Source: SIG607 sp045648445 (lineage in GTDB: Bacteria; Bacillota; Clostridia; Oscillospirales; Acutalibacteraceae). Taken from it: DNA of 64,000 bases. The notes beneath the pieces are model-generated. The model was not told the DNA's origin, ran no database searches, and worked only from the letters and a program-made list of their open reading frames with translations. Every line of letters starts with the position of its first letter. Positions within the stretch are counted from its first letter, which is position 1. Both the position numbers and the translations under genes were made by a program. This document shows, piece by piece, positions 41,357-50,025 of this stretch. The DNA is taken from the NCBI GenBank assembly GCA_045648445.1, contig JAZRNY010000016.1, positions 3,879-67,878 on the forward strand, read 5' to 3'.

Positions 41357-42579
41357 TATCGCACCTCTCCATTTCCCGTTATTACGTATTTATAGGTATT
41401 CATCGCCTCAAGTCCCATAGGGCCTCTTGCGTGAAGTCTTTGGGTTGAAATGCCTATTTCACAGCCCATACCAAATTCTCCGCCGTCGGTAAAACGCGTT
41501 GAAGCATTAACGTAAATTGCAGCACTGTCGATATGAGATGTAAAATAGTTTGCATTAACTGCATTTTCGGTTATTATTGATTCGCTATGCATAGTGGAAT
41601 GGGCAGAAATATGCTCACAAGCCTCTTCTACGCTATCCACAATTTTTATTGCAAGAATATAATCAAGAAATTCGGTATCAAAGGATTTTTCGTCTGCCCT
41701 TTGACCGTCTATAATCTCTAGCGCCCTATCGTCTAAAATAAATTTACATTTATCCCCTATTTTTGCTTTAAGTTTAGGCAAAAATTCCTTTGCAACGGCG
41801 CTATGCACAAGACAAACTTCAGCCGCGTTGCAAACACTGGGTCTGCTCATTTTAGCGTTTTCGGTGATTTTTAAAGCCTTTTCAATATCGGCAAACTCAT
41901 CCACGTAAATATGACAAATTCCCGTACCCGTTTCAATACAGGGTACCGTCGCGTTTTCGGTACAAGCCTTAATAAGACCTGCGCCTCCTCGCGGAATAAG
42001 TAAATCAACGTATCCCGTTGCTCTCATAAGCAAATTAGTTTCACTTCTGTCGGTAGAATCGGGCATACTTATAAGGTCTTCGGGAAGATTTGCTTTTTTA
42101 AGTCCCTCTTTAAGCGCTTTAACTACCGCGCTTGAAGACAAAAAGGCTTCCTTTCCGCCCCTTAAAATACACACGTTACCGCTTTTAAGAAGAAGGGCGG
42201 CGGCATCGCTTGTCACGTTAGGTCTGCTTTCGTAAATTACCGCAACAACGCCTACGGGAACAGAAACTTTTTTAAGATTAAGCCCGTTATAAAGGGTACG
42301 TTCTTCTAAAACCTTTCCTGCAGGGTCATTAAGTTTTGCCACGTCCAGTATACCCTGCGCCATAGCCTTAATGCGCTCTTTAGTAAGGCGAAGTCTGTCC
42401 GCCATAACCCCTTCCCCGTAATTTTCAAGGTCTTTTTTGTTTTCGCTTAGTATCAGTTCGGTGTTTTCAATAAGCGACCGACTCATAAGGGTAAGGGCGT
42501 TATTTTTTTCTTGCTCGCTTAAATTTGCGGCAAAGGTTTTTAAATCTTTAGAAACCTTTAAAATTTCACTGACTTTCAT
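41356..42579 (-). CDS. proA: Glutamate-5-semialdehyde dehydrogenase (gamma-glutamyl phosphate reductase)
   Basis: A 407-aa ProA, which reduces gamma-glutamyl phosphate to glutamate semialdehyde. VPVGVVAVIYESRPNVTSDA, IPRGGAGLIKACTENATVPC and the catalytic Cys region MSRPSVCNAAEVCLVH are typical. The end GPMGLEAMNTYKYV is the conserved C-terminus. It overlaps proB and proC by 1 nt each, so the three are translated as a unit. Confidence 0.97.
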   Translation of the reverse strand: MKVSEILKVSKDLKTFAANLSEQEKNNALTLMSRSLIENTELILSENKKDLENYGEGVMADRLRLTKERIKAMAQGILDVAKLNDPAGKVLEERTLYNGLNLKKVSVPVGVVAVIYESRPNVTSDAAALLLKSGNVCILRGGKEAFLSSSAVVKALKEGLKKANLPEDLISMPDSTDRSETNLLMRATGYVDLLIPRGGAGLIKACTENATVPCIETGTGICHIYVDEFADIEKALKITENAKMSRPSVCNAAEVCLVHSAVAKEFLPKLKAKIGDKCKFILDDRALEIIDGQRADEKSFDTEFLDYILAIKIVDSVEEACEHISAHSTMHSESIITENAVNANYFTSHIDSAAIYVNASTRFTDGGEFGMGCEIGISTQRLHARGPMGLEAMNTYKYVITGNGEVR

Positions 42580-43349
42580 TATTTTCCCTTTCCTAAAAAG
42601 CGTGTGCCGACTCTTTTACCGTCAAAAATATCATAAAGAATGGACGCGTCTGCACCGTTGGCGATAATCATATCAATGCCCTTTTCGGTACAAATTTCTG
42701 CAGCGTGTATTTTGGTTATCATTCCTCCGGTACCAAGTTGGCTTCCGCTTCCCCCGGCAAGTGCCTTTATGCTATTATCAACGCATTTAACCTCGCTTAT
42801 AAGGGTTGCGTTTTTATTTGTTTTGGGATCAGATGAAAAAAGTCCGTCAATATCAGAAAGAAGTATAAGAAGGTCGGCAGATGCGCCCACTGCGGTCATT
42901 GCAGAAAGGGTATCGTTATCCCCCACTTTAATTTCACTTGTGGCAATAGTATCGTTTTCATTAATAACGGGAAGTACACCAAGAGAAAGCAGTCTATCAA
43001 GGGTGTTACGGAAATTTTCATATCTATCGGTATGAGAAAAGTCGTCACCGGTCATAAGTATTTGCGCAACGGTATGGTTATATTCGCTAAAAAGTTTATC
43101 GTAAACGTACATAAGTTCACATTGACCCACTGCGGCGGCAGCCTGTTTTGTGGGTATATCGGTAGGTCTTTCTTTAAGGCCCAGTTTTCCGACACCCATT
43201 CCTATAGCGCCTGAACTAACGAGTATTATTTCGATACCCGAATTTTTAAGGTCGGAAAGAACCTTACAAAGATTTTCAATTCCCTTTATATTTAAATTTC
43301 CGTTTCCGTAGGTAAGTGTCGAAGTACCTACCTTTATTACTGCTCTCAT
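42579..43349 (-). CDS. proB: Glutamate 5-kinase (short form without PUA domain)
   Basis: A 256-aa amino-acid-kinase-fold enzyme, which phosphorylates glutamate. ATG 43349 follows AGGAGA; the longer frame lacks an RBS. Motifs: VIKVGTSTLTYGNGN, ILVSSGAIGMGVGKLGL, NENDTIATSEIKVGDNDTLSA, and GTGGMITKIHAAEICTEKG. The C-terminal PUA domain found in the E. coli enzyme is absent, as in several Firmicutes. Confidence 0.95.
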   Translation of the reverse strand: MRAVIKVGTSTLTYGNGNLNIKGIENLCKVLSDLKNSGIEIILVSSGAIGMGVGKLGLKERPTDIPTKQAAAAVGQCELMYVYDKLFSEYNHTVAQILMTGDDFSHTDRYENFRNTLDRLLSLGVLPVINENDTIATSEIKVGDNDTLSAMTAVGASADLLILLSDIDGLFSSDPKTNKNATLISEVKCVDNSIKALAGGSGSQLGTGGMITKIHAAEICTEKGIDMIIANGADASILYDIFDGKRVGTRFLGKGK

Positions 43350-43462
43350 AACTTTTCTCCTATGTTGTATATTTATTTTAGTATAATACTTCACCGCGTT
43401 AAAGTCAAGACAGGCACTTGCAAAGAAACGGTAAATATGTTAATATTTACTTGGTGATAAAA

Positions 43463-44404
43463 ATGACTAAACTTTATTTACTAGTTCCCTGCTTTAATGA
43501 AGAAAAAGCGTTGCCTATATGCGCCAATACGTTAAAAAGCAAAATGGAAGAACTTTGCAGGTCGGGAAAAATAACTACCGACAGCCGTATCGTTTTTATT
43601 GACGACGGTTCAAGCGACCAAACAAAAGATATAATAAAATCCCTTCACAACAGTTCTCCGCTTTTTTCGGGCATATTTTTAAGTCGCAATCGCGGACATC
43701 AAAACGCGCTTCTTTGCGGACTTCACTATGCCGCAGATAAATGCGATTGCGCTATTTCTCTTGACTGCGATTTACAGGACGACGTTAATACCGTTGACCA
43801 AATGCTTGAGAATTTTAATAATGGTGACGATATTGTTTACGGGGTGAGATGCAGTAGAAAACAAGACAGTTTTTTCAAACGCTTTACCGCCCGTTGCTTT
43901 TATAAAATCACCAAATTTTTAGGTGGCGAAATAATCGAAAACCACGCCGATTTCAGATTACTCAGCAGTCGCGCCTTGGTTGCGTTAAAGGATTTTAAAG
44001 AGGTTAATTTGTTTTTACGGGGCATTGTGCCCATGCTGGGTTTTAAATCAAGTATCGTTTATTACGAAAGGTTTAAAAGGGTTGCAGGAAAATCCAAATA
44101 TCCTTTAAGAAAAATGATTTCCTTTGCAAATGAAGGTATAACCTCCCTTTCAACGCGTCCGCTGAACATTATTATCGGCATTGGCTCGTTTATAACCTTT
44201 GTGTCGCTTATAATGCTTATTTATTCACTAATTCAGCATTTTTCGGGCAACACCGAAACCGGTTGGACAAGTACCTTTGTTTCCATTTGGTTTTTAGGCG
44301 GTATTCAACTTATTGCCATTGGTGTTATAGGCAAATACATCGGCAAAATTTATCTTGAAACAAAACACCGCCCACCCTATATTATTGAAGAAATAATTGA
44401 ATAA
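43463..44404 (+). CDS. Family 2 glycosyltransferase with C-terminal membrane segments (GtrB/DPM1-like)
   Basis: A 313-aa enzyme. ATG 43463 follows GGTGA; the longer frame lacks an RBS. The GT-A domain shows LLVPCFNEEKALP, FIDDGSSDQTKDII and the metal-binding SLDCDLQDDV. HADFRLLSSRAL and a C-terminal pair of membrane helices (IIIGIGSFITFVSLIMLIYS and IQLIAIGVIGKYIGKIYLE) follow. This architecture transfers a sugar from a nucleotide donor to polyprenyl phosphate on the cytoplasmic face. It stands alone between divergent proB and convergent suf-like genes. Confidence 0.9.
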   Translation: MTKLYLLVPCFNEEKALPICANTLKSKMEELCRSGKITTDSRIVFIDDGSSDQTKDIIKSLHNSSPLFSGIFLSRNRGHQNALLCGLHYAADKCDCAISLDCDLQDDVNTVDQMLENFNNGDDIVYGVRCSRKQDSFFKRFTARCFYKITKFLGGEIIENHADFRLLSSRALVALKDFKEVNLFLRGIVPMLGFKSSIVYYERFKRVAGKSKYPLRKMISFANEGITSLSTRPLNIIIGIGSFITFVSLIMLIYSLIQHFSGNTETGWTSTFVSIWFLGGIQLIAIGVIGKYIGKIYLETKHRPPYIIEEIIE

Positions 44405-44410
44405 AAAATA

Positions 44411-44446
44411 AACGAAGATAAGTTTTTTGCTTATCTTCGTTTTGTT
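44411..44446. terminator. Bidirectional terminator between GT2 and SufB-like genes
   Basis: A perfect 12-bp stem AACGAAGATAAG/CTTATCTTCGTT with a TTTTTTG loop and T-rich tail, between convergent stops. Confidence 0.88.
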
Positions 44447-45364
44447 TTATTTTAGGAAGCCGTTTACGATTTGTTCTTCGGCTTCTTTTTCGGTAAGACC
44501 CAAGGTCATAAGTTTCATAAGCTGTTCGCCTGCAATTTTTCCTATTGCCGCCTCGTGAATAAGTTCGGCGTCAATATGATTTGCAGTTACTTCGGGAATA
44601 GCGCTGACGCTGGCATTATCCATAATAATAGCGTCACATTCGGTATGGCTCATACACTTGGTATTGCCGTTAACCTTTGAGCGAAATACCTGATATGAAT
44701 TATCCCTTGCAACCGACCTTGAAACAAGGTGAGCGGAACATTCTTCTCCGTTTAAATCAACTATAAAATTGGTTTCTGCCTTTTGTTTGCCGTGTGTCAT
44801 AATTTTTTCTTTTACTATTAAGTTGGCACCTTTTCCCAAAACGGCAGAGGTATCGCGTATGGTAGAATCAATACCTTTTATTTGGGTGGTTTCCATTTCC
44901 ATAACCGCGCCTTCGTCAAGTTCGATTATAGTGGTTGGGTTCATAACGTTTTCGCCCGTTCCTTCGCCTACACCGTAATGTTTTTCAACGTAGCGAAGTC
45001 TTGCGTTTTTACCAACGTGGAAGGTATGAATACCGTCGTGGGCAGAATCACCGTCGCCTCCGTTATGAATACCGCAACCTGCAATAATAAGCACGTCACT
45101 GTCTTCACCGATATAAAAATCGTTATACACAAGGTCTTTAAGACCGCTTTGGCTGATAATTACGGGGATATGCACACTCTCATTCTTTGTGCCCGGCTTT
45201 ATTATAATATCAATACCGGGTTTATCGTCCTTTGGTACGATTTCGATATGCTCGGTAGAACGTCTGCCTGCAGCTTGTCCGTTAGAACGGATATTATAAG
45301 CACCGTCGGGAATGGCGTGGAGGTCGGCTACTTCGCTTAATAGGTTCTTTTGTATAGCGTCCAT
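44447..45364 (-). CDS. SufB/SufD family Fe-S cluster scaffold protein (short, SmsB-like)
   Basis: A 305-aa SufBD-domain protein. The beta-helix core includes FHVGKNARLRYVEKHYG, DEGAVMEMETTQIKG and CMSHTECDAIIMDNASVSAIPEV, with HEAAIGKIAGEQLMKLMTLGL as the conserved C-terminal helix segment. It is much shorter than E. coli SufB or SufD. With only a SufC-like ATPase beside it, it matches the minimal two-component SUF-like (SMS) arrangement described for anaerobes. It would assemble Fe-S clusters in the cytoplasm. No SufS, SufU or SufE is nearby. Confidence 0.85.
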   Translation of the reverse strand: MDAIQKNLLSEVADLHAIPDGAYNIRSNGQAAGRRSTEHIEIVPKDDKPGIDIIIKPGTKNESVHIPVIISQSGLKDLVYNDFYIGEDSDVLIIAGCGIHNGGDGDSAHDGIHTFHVGKNARLRYVEKHYGVGEGTGENVMNPTTIIELDEGAVMEMETTQIKGIDSTIRDTSAVLGKGANLIVKEKIMTHGKQKAETNFIVDLNGEECSAHLVSRSVARDNSYQVFRSKVNGNTKCMSHTECDAIIMDNASVSAIPEVTANHIDAELIHEAAIGKIAGEQLMKLMTLGLTEKEAEEQIVNGFLK

Positions 45365-45374
45365 AGTCTCCTCC

Positions 45375-46097
45375 TTACAGTTTTTCGGTTAAGGTTTTGC
45401 AAACGGAAGAAGCCGCAAGAAGTTCAGGAAGAATTTCTTCCTTGCTTCCGCTTTTAATTACGTTTCCGTCAGCAATAACTATAACTCTGTCGGCAATATC
45501 TAAAATTCGTTCCTGATGGGAAATAATCATAATACTGCCGCCGATTTTTTCGTGCATTTTTTCGAAAACTTTAATAAGATTATTAAAACTCCAAAGGTCG
45601 ATACCTGCTTCGGGTTCATCAAAAATTGAAACTGCGGTAGAACGCGCCATAACCGTAGCAATTTCAATTCTTTTAAGTTCGCCACCCGAAAGACTGGCGT
45701 TTACTTCTCTGTTTATATAATCTTTTGCGCAAAGACCTACTTCCGAAAGATAACCACAGGCTTCGCTTACCGAAATATCTTTACCTTTGGCAATACTAAT
45801 AAGATCTTTTACGGTAATACCTTTAAAGCGAACGGGTTGCTGAAAGGCAAAACTTATGCCTTTTTTTGCCCTTTCGGTTATAGAAAGATTTGTAATATCC
45901 TCGCCGTTCAAGAAAATTTGTCCGCGGGTAGGGGTAACTATACCTGCAATAATTTTTGCAAGGGTAGATTTACCACCGCCGTTTGGTCCGGTAAGAGCAA
46001 CAAATCTGTCATCTATTTTAAGGCTTATATCCTTAATGATGGATTTTTTTACACCGTCTTCATACACGTCAAAGCCGATGTTTTTAAGTTCTATCAT
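45375..46097 (-). CDS. SufC-like ABC ATPase (Fe-S cluster assembly)
   Basis: A 240-aa ABC ATPase. Walker A LTGPNGGGKSTLAKIIAG, Q-loop FAFQQPVRFKG, signature ASLSGGELKRIEIA, Walker B SIFDEPEAGIDL and switch His IISHQERILDI are all present. SufC-type features include the short length and the EPEAGID variant. It has no membrane partner; it is 10 nt upstream of the SufB-like scaffold, so it should energise that scaffold rather than transport. Confidence 0.88.
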   Translation of the reverse strand: MIELKNIGFDVYEDGVKKSIIKDISLKIDDRFVALTGPNGGGKSTLAKIIAGIVTPTRGQIFLNGEDITNLSITERAKKGISFAFQQPVRFKGITVKDLISIAKGKDISVSEACGYLSEVGLCAKDYINREVNASLSGGELKRIEIATVMARSTAVSIFDEPEAGIDLWSFNNLIKVFEKMHEKIGGSIMIISHQERILDIADRVIVIADGNVIKSGSKEEILPELLAASSVCKTLTEKL

Positions 46098-46100
46098 ACT

Positions 46101-47861
46101 TTAAACTCCTGAGGGTAGTGAATATTTATGCTCGTACTCATTAAATCTTTCAACGAAGTCAGGATTTTGTCCTGCATGAAGTCCGCGTAGATATTTATGA
46201 GCATCAAGTTGCTTGGTTTCAAGTTGTACGGTATAAACCGCAATGTTTGAACAGTGGTCGGAAACACGCTCGTAATTACCTAAAAGGTCGGTAAGCACAA
46301 ATCCAAGTTCAACGGTACATTCGCCCTTTTGAACACGGGCAATATGACGCGCTTGAATTTCGGAACGAAGTGTATCAATAACCTGTTCGAGAGGCTCAAC
46401 CAACGAAGCGGTTTGCTTATCGTTATTAACAAAAGAATCGGTTGTTAAATCAACGATTTCGGTTATTGCTTTAGTTATAACGCCGATTTCCTTTTTAGCG
46501 CTTTCAGAAAATGAAATACCTTTTTCGTGAAGTTCTTTAGCCACCATAGAAATATTTTCAGCATGGTCGCCTATACGTTCAAGGTCACCTATAGTATGCA
46601 ACATTCTGCCTATAATATGACCTTCTTTTCCCGAAAGGGTTTTTGCCGAAAGTTTTACAAGGAATGTACCTAGTTTATCTTCGTATCTATCGGTAAGGGT
46701 TTCGAGTTCATCAATTTCTTCAATAACCTTTTGGTCATAATTATCAATCACGTCGATTGCCTTTTCAATAGCGGTGCGTGAAGTTTCAGCCATTTCACAG
46801 GTAAGTCTGAAACATTCGTCAATGGCAAGGGCGGGAGTATTAAGAAGTCTTTCATCAAGAAATACGGTTTTTTCCTGTTTGTTTTTATCTTCAGGAACAA
46901 GGAGCATAACAACCTTAATAAGAAGTTTATATGTAAGCCCCATAATAACTGCTAAAGCACAGTTAAATACCGTATGAATGATTGATACCTCAACAGTACC
47001 GATTTTTCTTTCCAGTATATCCTTTATAAAAGGAGTTACTATGGTCATAAGTATCATTGTAATAATACTTCCCACAGTGTTTACGTAAAGGTGCACGGCA
47101 ACAACGCGTTTTGCATTTTTGTTTGTTCCGATAGAAGAAATAAGCGCGGTAACGCAGGTACCGATATTTGCGCCAAGTACCAACGGAATTGCCATTTCCC
47201 AAGTAACAAGTTCCGAAAGCGCAAGGGTTTGAACGATACCAACCGTTGCAGCAGAGGACTGAATAACGCCGGTAAATATAATAGAAACCAAAAGCGCCAT
47301 CCAAGGATTTTCGATAATGCCAATAAATCTTTCAAAGCCGTCCATTTCTTTAATAGCGCTAACCGAATCGCTCATAAATTCCATACCGTACATAAGAATG
47401 GCAAAGCCCAAAAGAATAGAACCGATATGTTTATGCTTACTCTTTTTAGAAAGCATAAAAATTGCAATACCTAAAAATGCCGCTATTGGTGATAAATAGT
47501 CGGGGCTAAGAAGTTGAATAAGACTAAACTTATCACTTTGAACGCCCATAAGGTTAAGTATCCACGCGGTAAAGGTTGTACCAACGTTAGAACCGAGTAT
47601 GGCGGCAATAGTCTGGGAAAAGTCCATAATGCCCGAGTTTACAAGACCAACGAGCATTACGGTCATGGCAGAAGAGGACTGCATGGCAATGGTTATACCT
47701 GCGCCAAGACCGAAGCCTAAAATCGGCTTCGAGGTGGCTTTTTTAAGGGTGGTTTCGAGTTTACCGCCCGCCATCTTTTCAAGGCTTGAGGACATTACGT
47801 TCATACCGAAAAGAAAGAACGCAAGACCTGCAAGCATTATAAGAACTGATTTTAAAATCAT
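46101..47861 (-). CDS. Na/Pi cotransporter family protein with C-terminal PhoU domain
   Basis: A 586-aa protein. About nine membrane segments form two repeated Na/Pi modules, each with the QSS signature (GITIAMQSSSAMTVMLVGLV and FTGVIQSSAATVGIVQTLAL). A cytoplasmic helical PhoU-like domain covers about residues 350-560. It imports phosphate with sodium or regulates phosphate flux. It sits 3 nt upstream of the SufC-like gene, probably co-transcribed. Confidence 0.93.
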   Translation of the reverse strand: MILKSVLIMLAGLAFFLFGMNVMSSSLEKMAGGKLETTLKKATSKPILGFGLGAGITIAMQSSSAMTVMLVGLVNSGIMDFSQTIAAILGSNVGTTFTAWILNLMGVQSDKFSLIQLLSPDYLSPIAAFLGIAIFMLSKKSKHKHIGSILLGFAILMYGMEFMSDSVSAIKEMDGFERFIGIIENPWMALLVSIIFTGVIQSSAATVGIVQTLALSELVTWEMAIPLVLGANIGTCVTALISSIGTNKNAKRVVAVHLYVNTVGSIITMILMTIVTPFIKDILERKIGTVEVSIIHTVFNCALAVIMGLTYKLLIKVVMLLVPEDKNKQEKTVFLDERLLNTPALAIDECFRLTCEMAETSRTAIEKAIDVIDNYDQKVIEEIDELETLTDRYEDKLGTFLVKLSAKTLSGKEGHIIGRMLHTIGDLERIGDHAENISMVAKELHEKGISFSESAKKEIGVITKAITEIVDLTTDSFVNNDKQTASLVEPLEQVIDTLRSEIQARHIARVQKGECTVELGFVLTDLLGNYERVSDHCSNIAVYTVQLETKQLDAHKYLRGLHAGQNPDFVERFNEYEHKYSLPSGV

Positions 47862-47887
47862 CTCCGAAATCTCCTTAAATCAGTTGA

Positions 47888-49279
47888 TTAAAACTCAATT
47901 TTGCTTTCAATGTATGCCTTTACTTCGCCGATAGGCATACGAACAGATTCCATAGTATCTCTGTCACGAACGGTAACACATCCGTCGTTTTCAGAGTCGA
48001 AGTCGTAAACTACGCAGAAAGGAGTACCGATTTCGTCCTGTCTTGCATAACGTTTACCAATAGAACCAGCATCGTCATAGTCAGCCATAAAGGTTTTTGC
48101 AAGGTCAGCAAAAATAGCCTGTGCGGGTTCTGCAAGTTTCTTAGAAAGAGGAAGAACGGCGCACTTAATGGGAGCAAGAGCGGGATGGAAATGAAGAACA
48201 GTTCTTGCTTCGCCATTTTCTTTGGTTTCTTCGTCGTAAGCGTTGCAAAGGAAAGCAAGGGTTACGCGGTCTGCGCCAAGAGAAGGCTCAACAACGTAAG
48301 GAATATATTTTTCGTTTGCTTCCTGATCGAAATACTCAAGATTTTCACCGCTGTGGTTAGCATGCTGAGTAAGGTCGTAATCGGTTCTGTCAGCAATGCC
48401 CCAAAGTTCGCCCCAACCGAACGGGAACAAGAATTCAAAGTCGGTGGTAGCCTTTGAATAGAAGGAAAGTTCTTCGGGATCGTGGTCACGAAGTCTTAAA
48501 CTTTCTTCTTCCATACCTAAATCTAAAAGCCATTTTTTACAAAATGCGCGCCAATACGCAAACCATTCAAGGTCGGTATCGGGTTTGCAGAAAAATTCAA
48601 GTTCCATCTGCTCGAATTCACGAGTACGGAAGGTAAAGTTGCCGGGGGTAATTTCGTTACGGAAAGATTTACCTATCTGACAAACGCCGAAAGGAACTTT
48701 TTTACGGGAAGTACGGCAGATATTTTTAAAGTTTACGAAAATACCCTGTGCAGTTTCGGGACGAAGATAAAGGGTAGATGTAGAATCCTCGGTTACACCC
48801 TGAAATGTTTTAAACATAAGGTTGAACTTTCTGATGTCGGTATAATCCATAGAACCGCAGGAAGGACAAGCAATATGATTTTCTTTTATGTAATTCATCA
48901 TTTCTTCATCAGACCAGCCTGCAGGGTTAAGGTCAAGATTATTTTCTGCTACGTAATCTTCAATAAGTTTATCTGCTCTGTGACGGCTTTTACACTGTTT
49001 GCAGTCCATTAACGGATCAGAGAAACCGCCGAGATGACCTGAAGCAACCCATGTTTCGGGATTCATAAGTATAGCCGAATCAAGACCTACGTTTAAGGGA
49101 GATTCCTGAACGAATTTCTTCCACCAAGCCTTTTTTACGTTGTTTTTAAGTTCAACACCCAAGGGGCCGTAGTCCCAAGAGTTAGCAAGTCCGCCGTAGA
49201 TTTCACTACCGGGATAAACGAAGCCTCTGCCTTTGGCAAGAGATACTATTTTTTCCATTGTTTTCTCGTTTGCTTTCAT
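47888..49279 (-). CDS. glyS: Glycyl-tRNA synthetase (homodimeric type)
   Basis: A 463-aa class II synthetase of the alpha-2 type. ATG 49279 follows AAAAGAGG; the longer frame lacks an RBS. RGFVYPGSEIYGGLANSWDYG starts the catalytic domain. A zinc-like CX2C pair (CKQCKSRHRA and CPSCGS), LRPETAQGIFVNFKNI, FGVCQIGKSFRNEITPGNF and the C-terminal anticodon domain follow. It has its own promoter (TTGACA/17/TAAAAT on the minus strand), with no T-box evident. Confidence 0.96.
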   Translation of the reverse strand: MKANEKTMEKIVSLAKGRGFVYPGSEIYGGLANSWDYGPLGVELKNNVKKAWWKKFVQESPLNVGLDSAILMNPETWVASGHLGGFSDPLMDCKQCKSRHRADKLIEDYVAENNLDLNPAGWSDEEMMNYIKENHIACPSCGSMDYTDIRKFNLMFKTFQGVTEDSTSTLYLRPETAQGIFVNFKNICRTSRKKVPFGVCQIGKSFRNEITPGNFTFRTREFEQMELEFFCKPDTDLEWFAYWRAFCKKWLLDLGMEEESLRLRDHDPEELSFYSKATTDFEFLFPFGWGELWGIADRTDYDLTQHANHSGENLEYFDQEANEKYIPYVVEPSLGADRVTLAFLCNAYDEETKENGEARTVLHFHPALAPIKCAVLPLSKKLAEPAQAIFADLAKTFMADYDDAGSIGKRYARQDEIGTPFCVVYDFDSENDGCVTVRDRDTMESVRMPIGEVKAYIESKIEF

Positions 49280-49341
49280 TTTTTTACCTCTTTTCGAATA
49301 ATGGCGAAATTTTCGCATATTACTTCATTATATACACATTT

Positions 49342-49406
49342 ATTTTACTATTAAAAGGCTTTAATGTCAACTCATTCTTGACTTATTAAGGTAAATAAGA
49401 TATAAT
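49342..49406. promoter_or_regulatory. Divergent promoters for glyS (-) and the small unknown pair (+)
   Basis: Minus strand: TTGACA (49365-49370), 17 bp, TAAAAT (49342-49347). Plus strand: TTGACT (49378-49383), 17 bp, TATAAT (49401-49406). Confidence 0.85.
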
Positions 49407-49440
49407 TTTTATAACAAAAAAGTTAAGGAGGAGCAGTATT

Positions 49441-49704
49441 ATGCCCGGAACCATAAAATTACACGACCTTGAACTGAACGAATTCATTAAAGCGCTTGAT
49501 TTATGCAAAGGCGACGTTTTTCTTGAAACCGAAGAAGGCGACGTTTTAAATCTTAAATCCAAACTCTGTCAGATTATGGGTATTGCAAACATTTTAAACA
49601 ACGCAACCGTATCGGAAGCCGTTATTCGCTGCGTTAACCCCGAAGACGAAACTCTGCTTTTCCGTTTTAATCTTTACAGAGAAATTCCCGAAGACAATAA
49701 ATAA
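49441..49704 (+). CDS. Small conserved-looking protein of unknown function
   Basis: An 87-aa acidic cytoplasmic protein that I do not recognise. It has a very good RBS (AAGGAGGAG) and a perfect promoter, and its composition matches neighbouring genes, so it is real. Visible features: LHDLELNEFIKALDLCKGDVF, then a beta-like EEGDVLNLKSKLCQIMGIANIL; a KOW-like or S4-like fold cannot be claimed. It pairs with the next small gene, 18 nt downstream. Confidence 0.8.
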   Translation: MPGTIKLHDLELNEFIKALDLCKGDVFLETEEGDVLNLKSKLCQIMGIANILNNATVSEAVIRCVNPEDETLLFRFNLYREIPEDNK

Positions 49705-49722
49705 CATTGGAGTTGTATTTAA

Positions 49723-49983
49723 ATGGCAGATTTTTTAACATATAAGGGTCGCCCCTTAGTAAGAAAAGGCAACACCGTTTACTACGGAAATATGAGTGAA
49801 TCTCATATCGTTCGCTTAACCATTTTATCACAGCAAAACGATATTGCTGATGCTATCAAAATTGAACTTATGCTCAGCGATACAGGCATAAGTGACAAAG
49901 AACGCGTTAAAAAGACAAGTGAAAAACACGGTTTTTACGAAGCGCTCGACCTTGCTTCCGTTTGGCTTGACAGAAACAAATAA
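49723..49983 (+). CDS. Small protein of unknown function, second of a pair
   Basis: An 86-aa soluble protein starting MADFLTYKGRPLVRKGNTVYYG. The N-terminus looks like a small beta-barrel or hairpin (KGRPLVRKGNTVYYGNMSE), and the C-terminal half is helical (IKIELMLSDTGISDKERVKK). Function unknown. It is followed at once by a strong terminator, so it forms a two-gene operon with the preceding ORF. Confidence 0.8.
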   Translation: MADFLTYKGRPLVRKGNTVYYGNMSESHIVRLTILSQQNDIADAIKIELMLSDTGISDKERVKKTSEKHGFYEALDLASVWLDRNK

Positions 49984-49989
49984 AAATTT

Positions 49990-50023
49990 AAGGAGAAACT
50001 TCAAAAGAAGTTTCTCCTTTTTT
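49990..50023. terminator. Terminator of the small two-gene operon
   Basis: A 14-bp stem AAGGAGAAACTTC/GAAGTTTCTCCTT with an AAAA loop and T run; also usable by the convergent EamA gene. Confidence 0.9.
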
Positions 50024-50025
50024 AT

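Noticed and set aside
49280..49364. T-box before glyS
   Set aside because: Only about 60 nt lie between the promoter and the start codon, and no T-box core sequence is visible.
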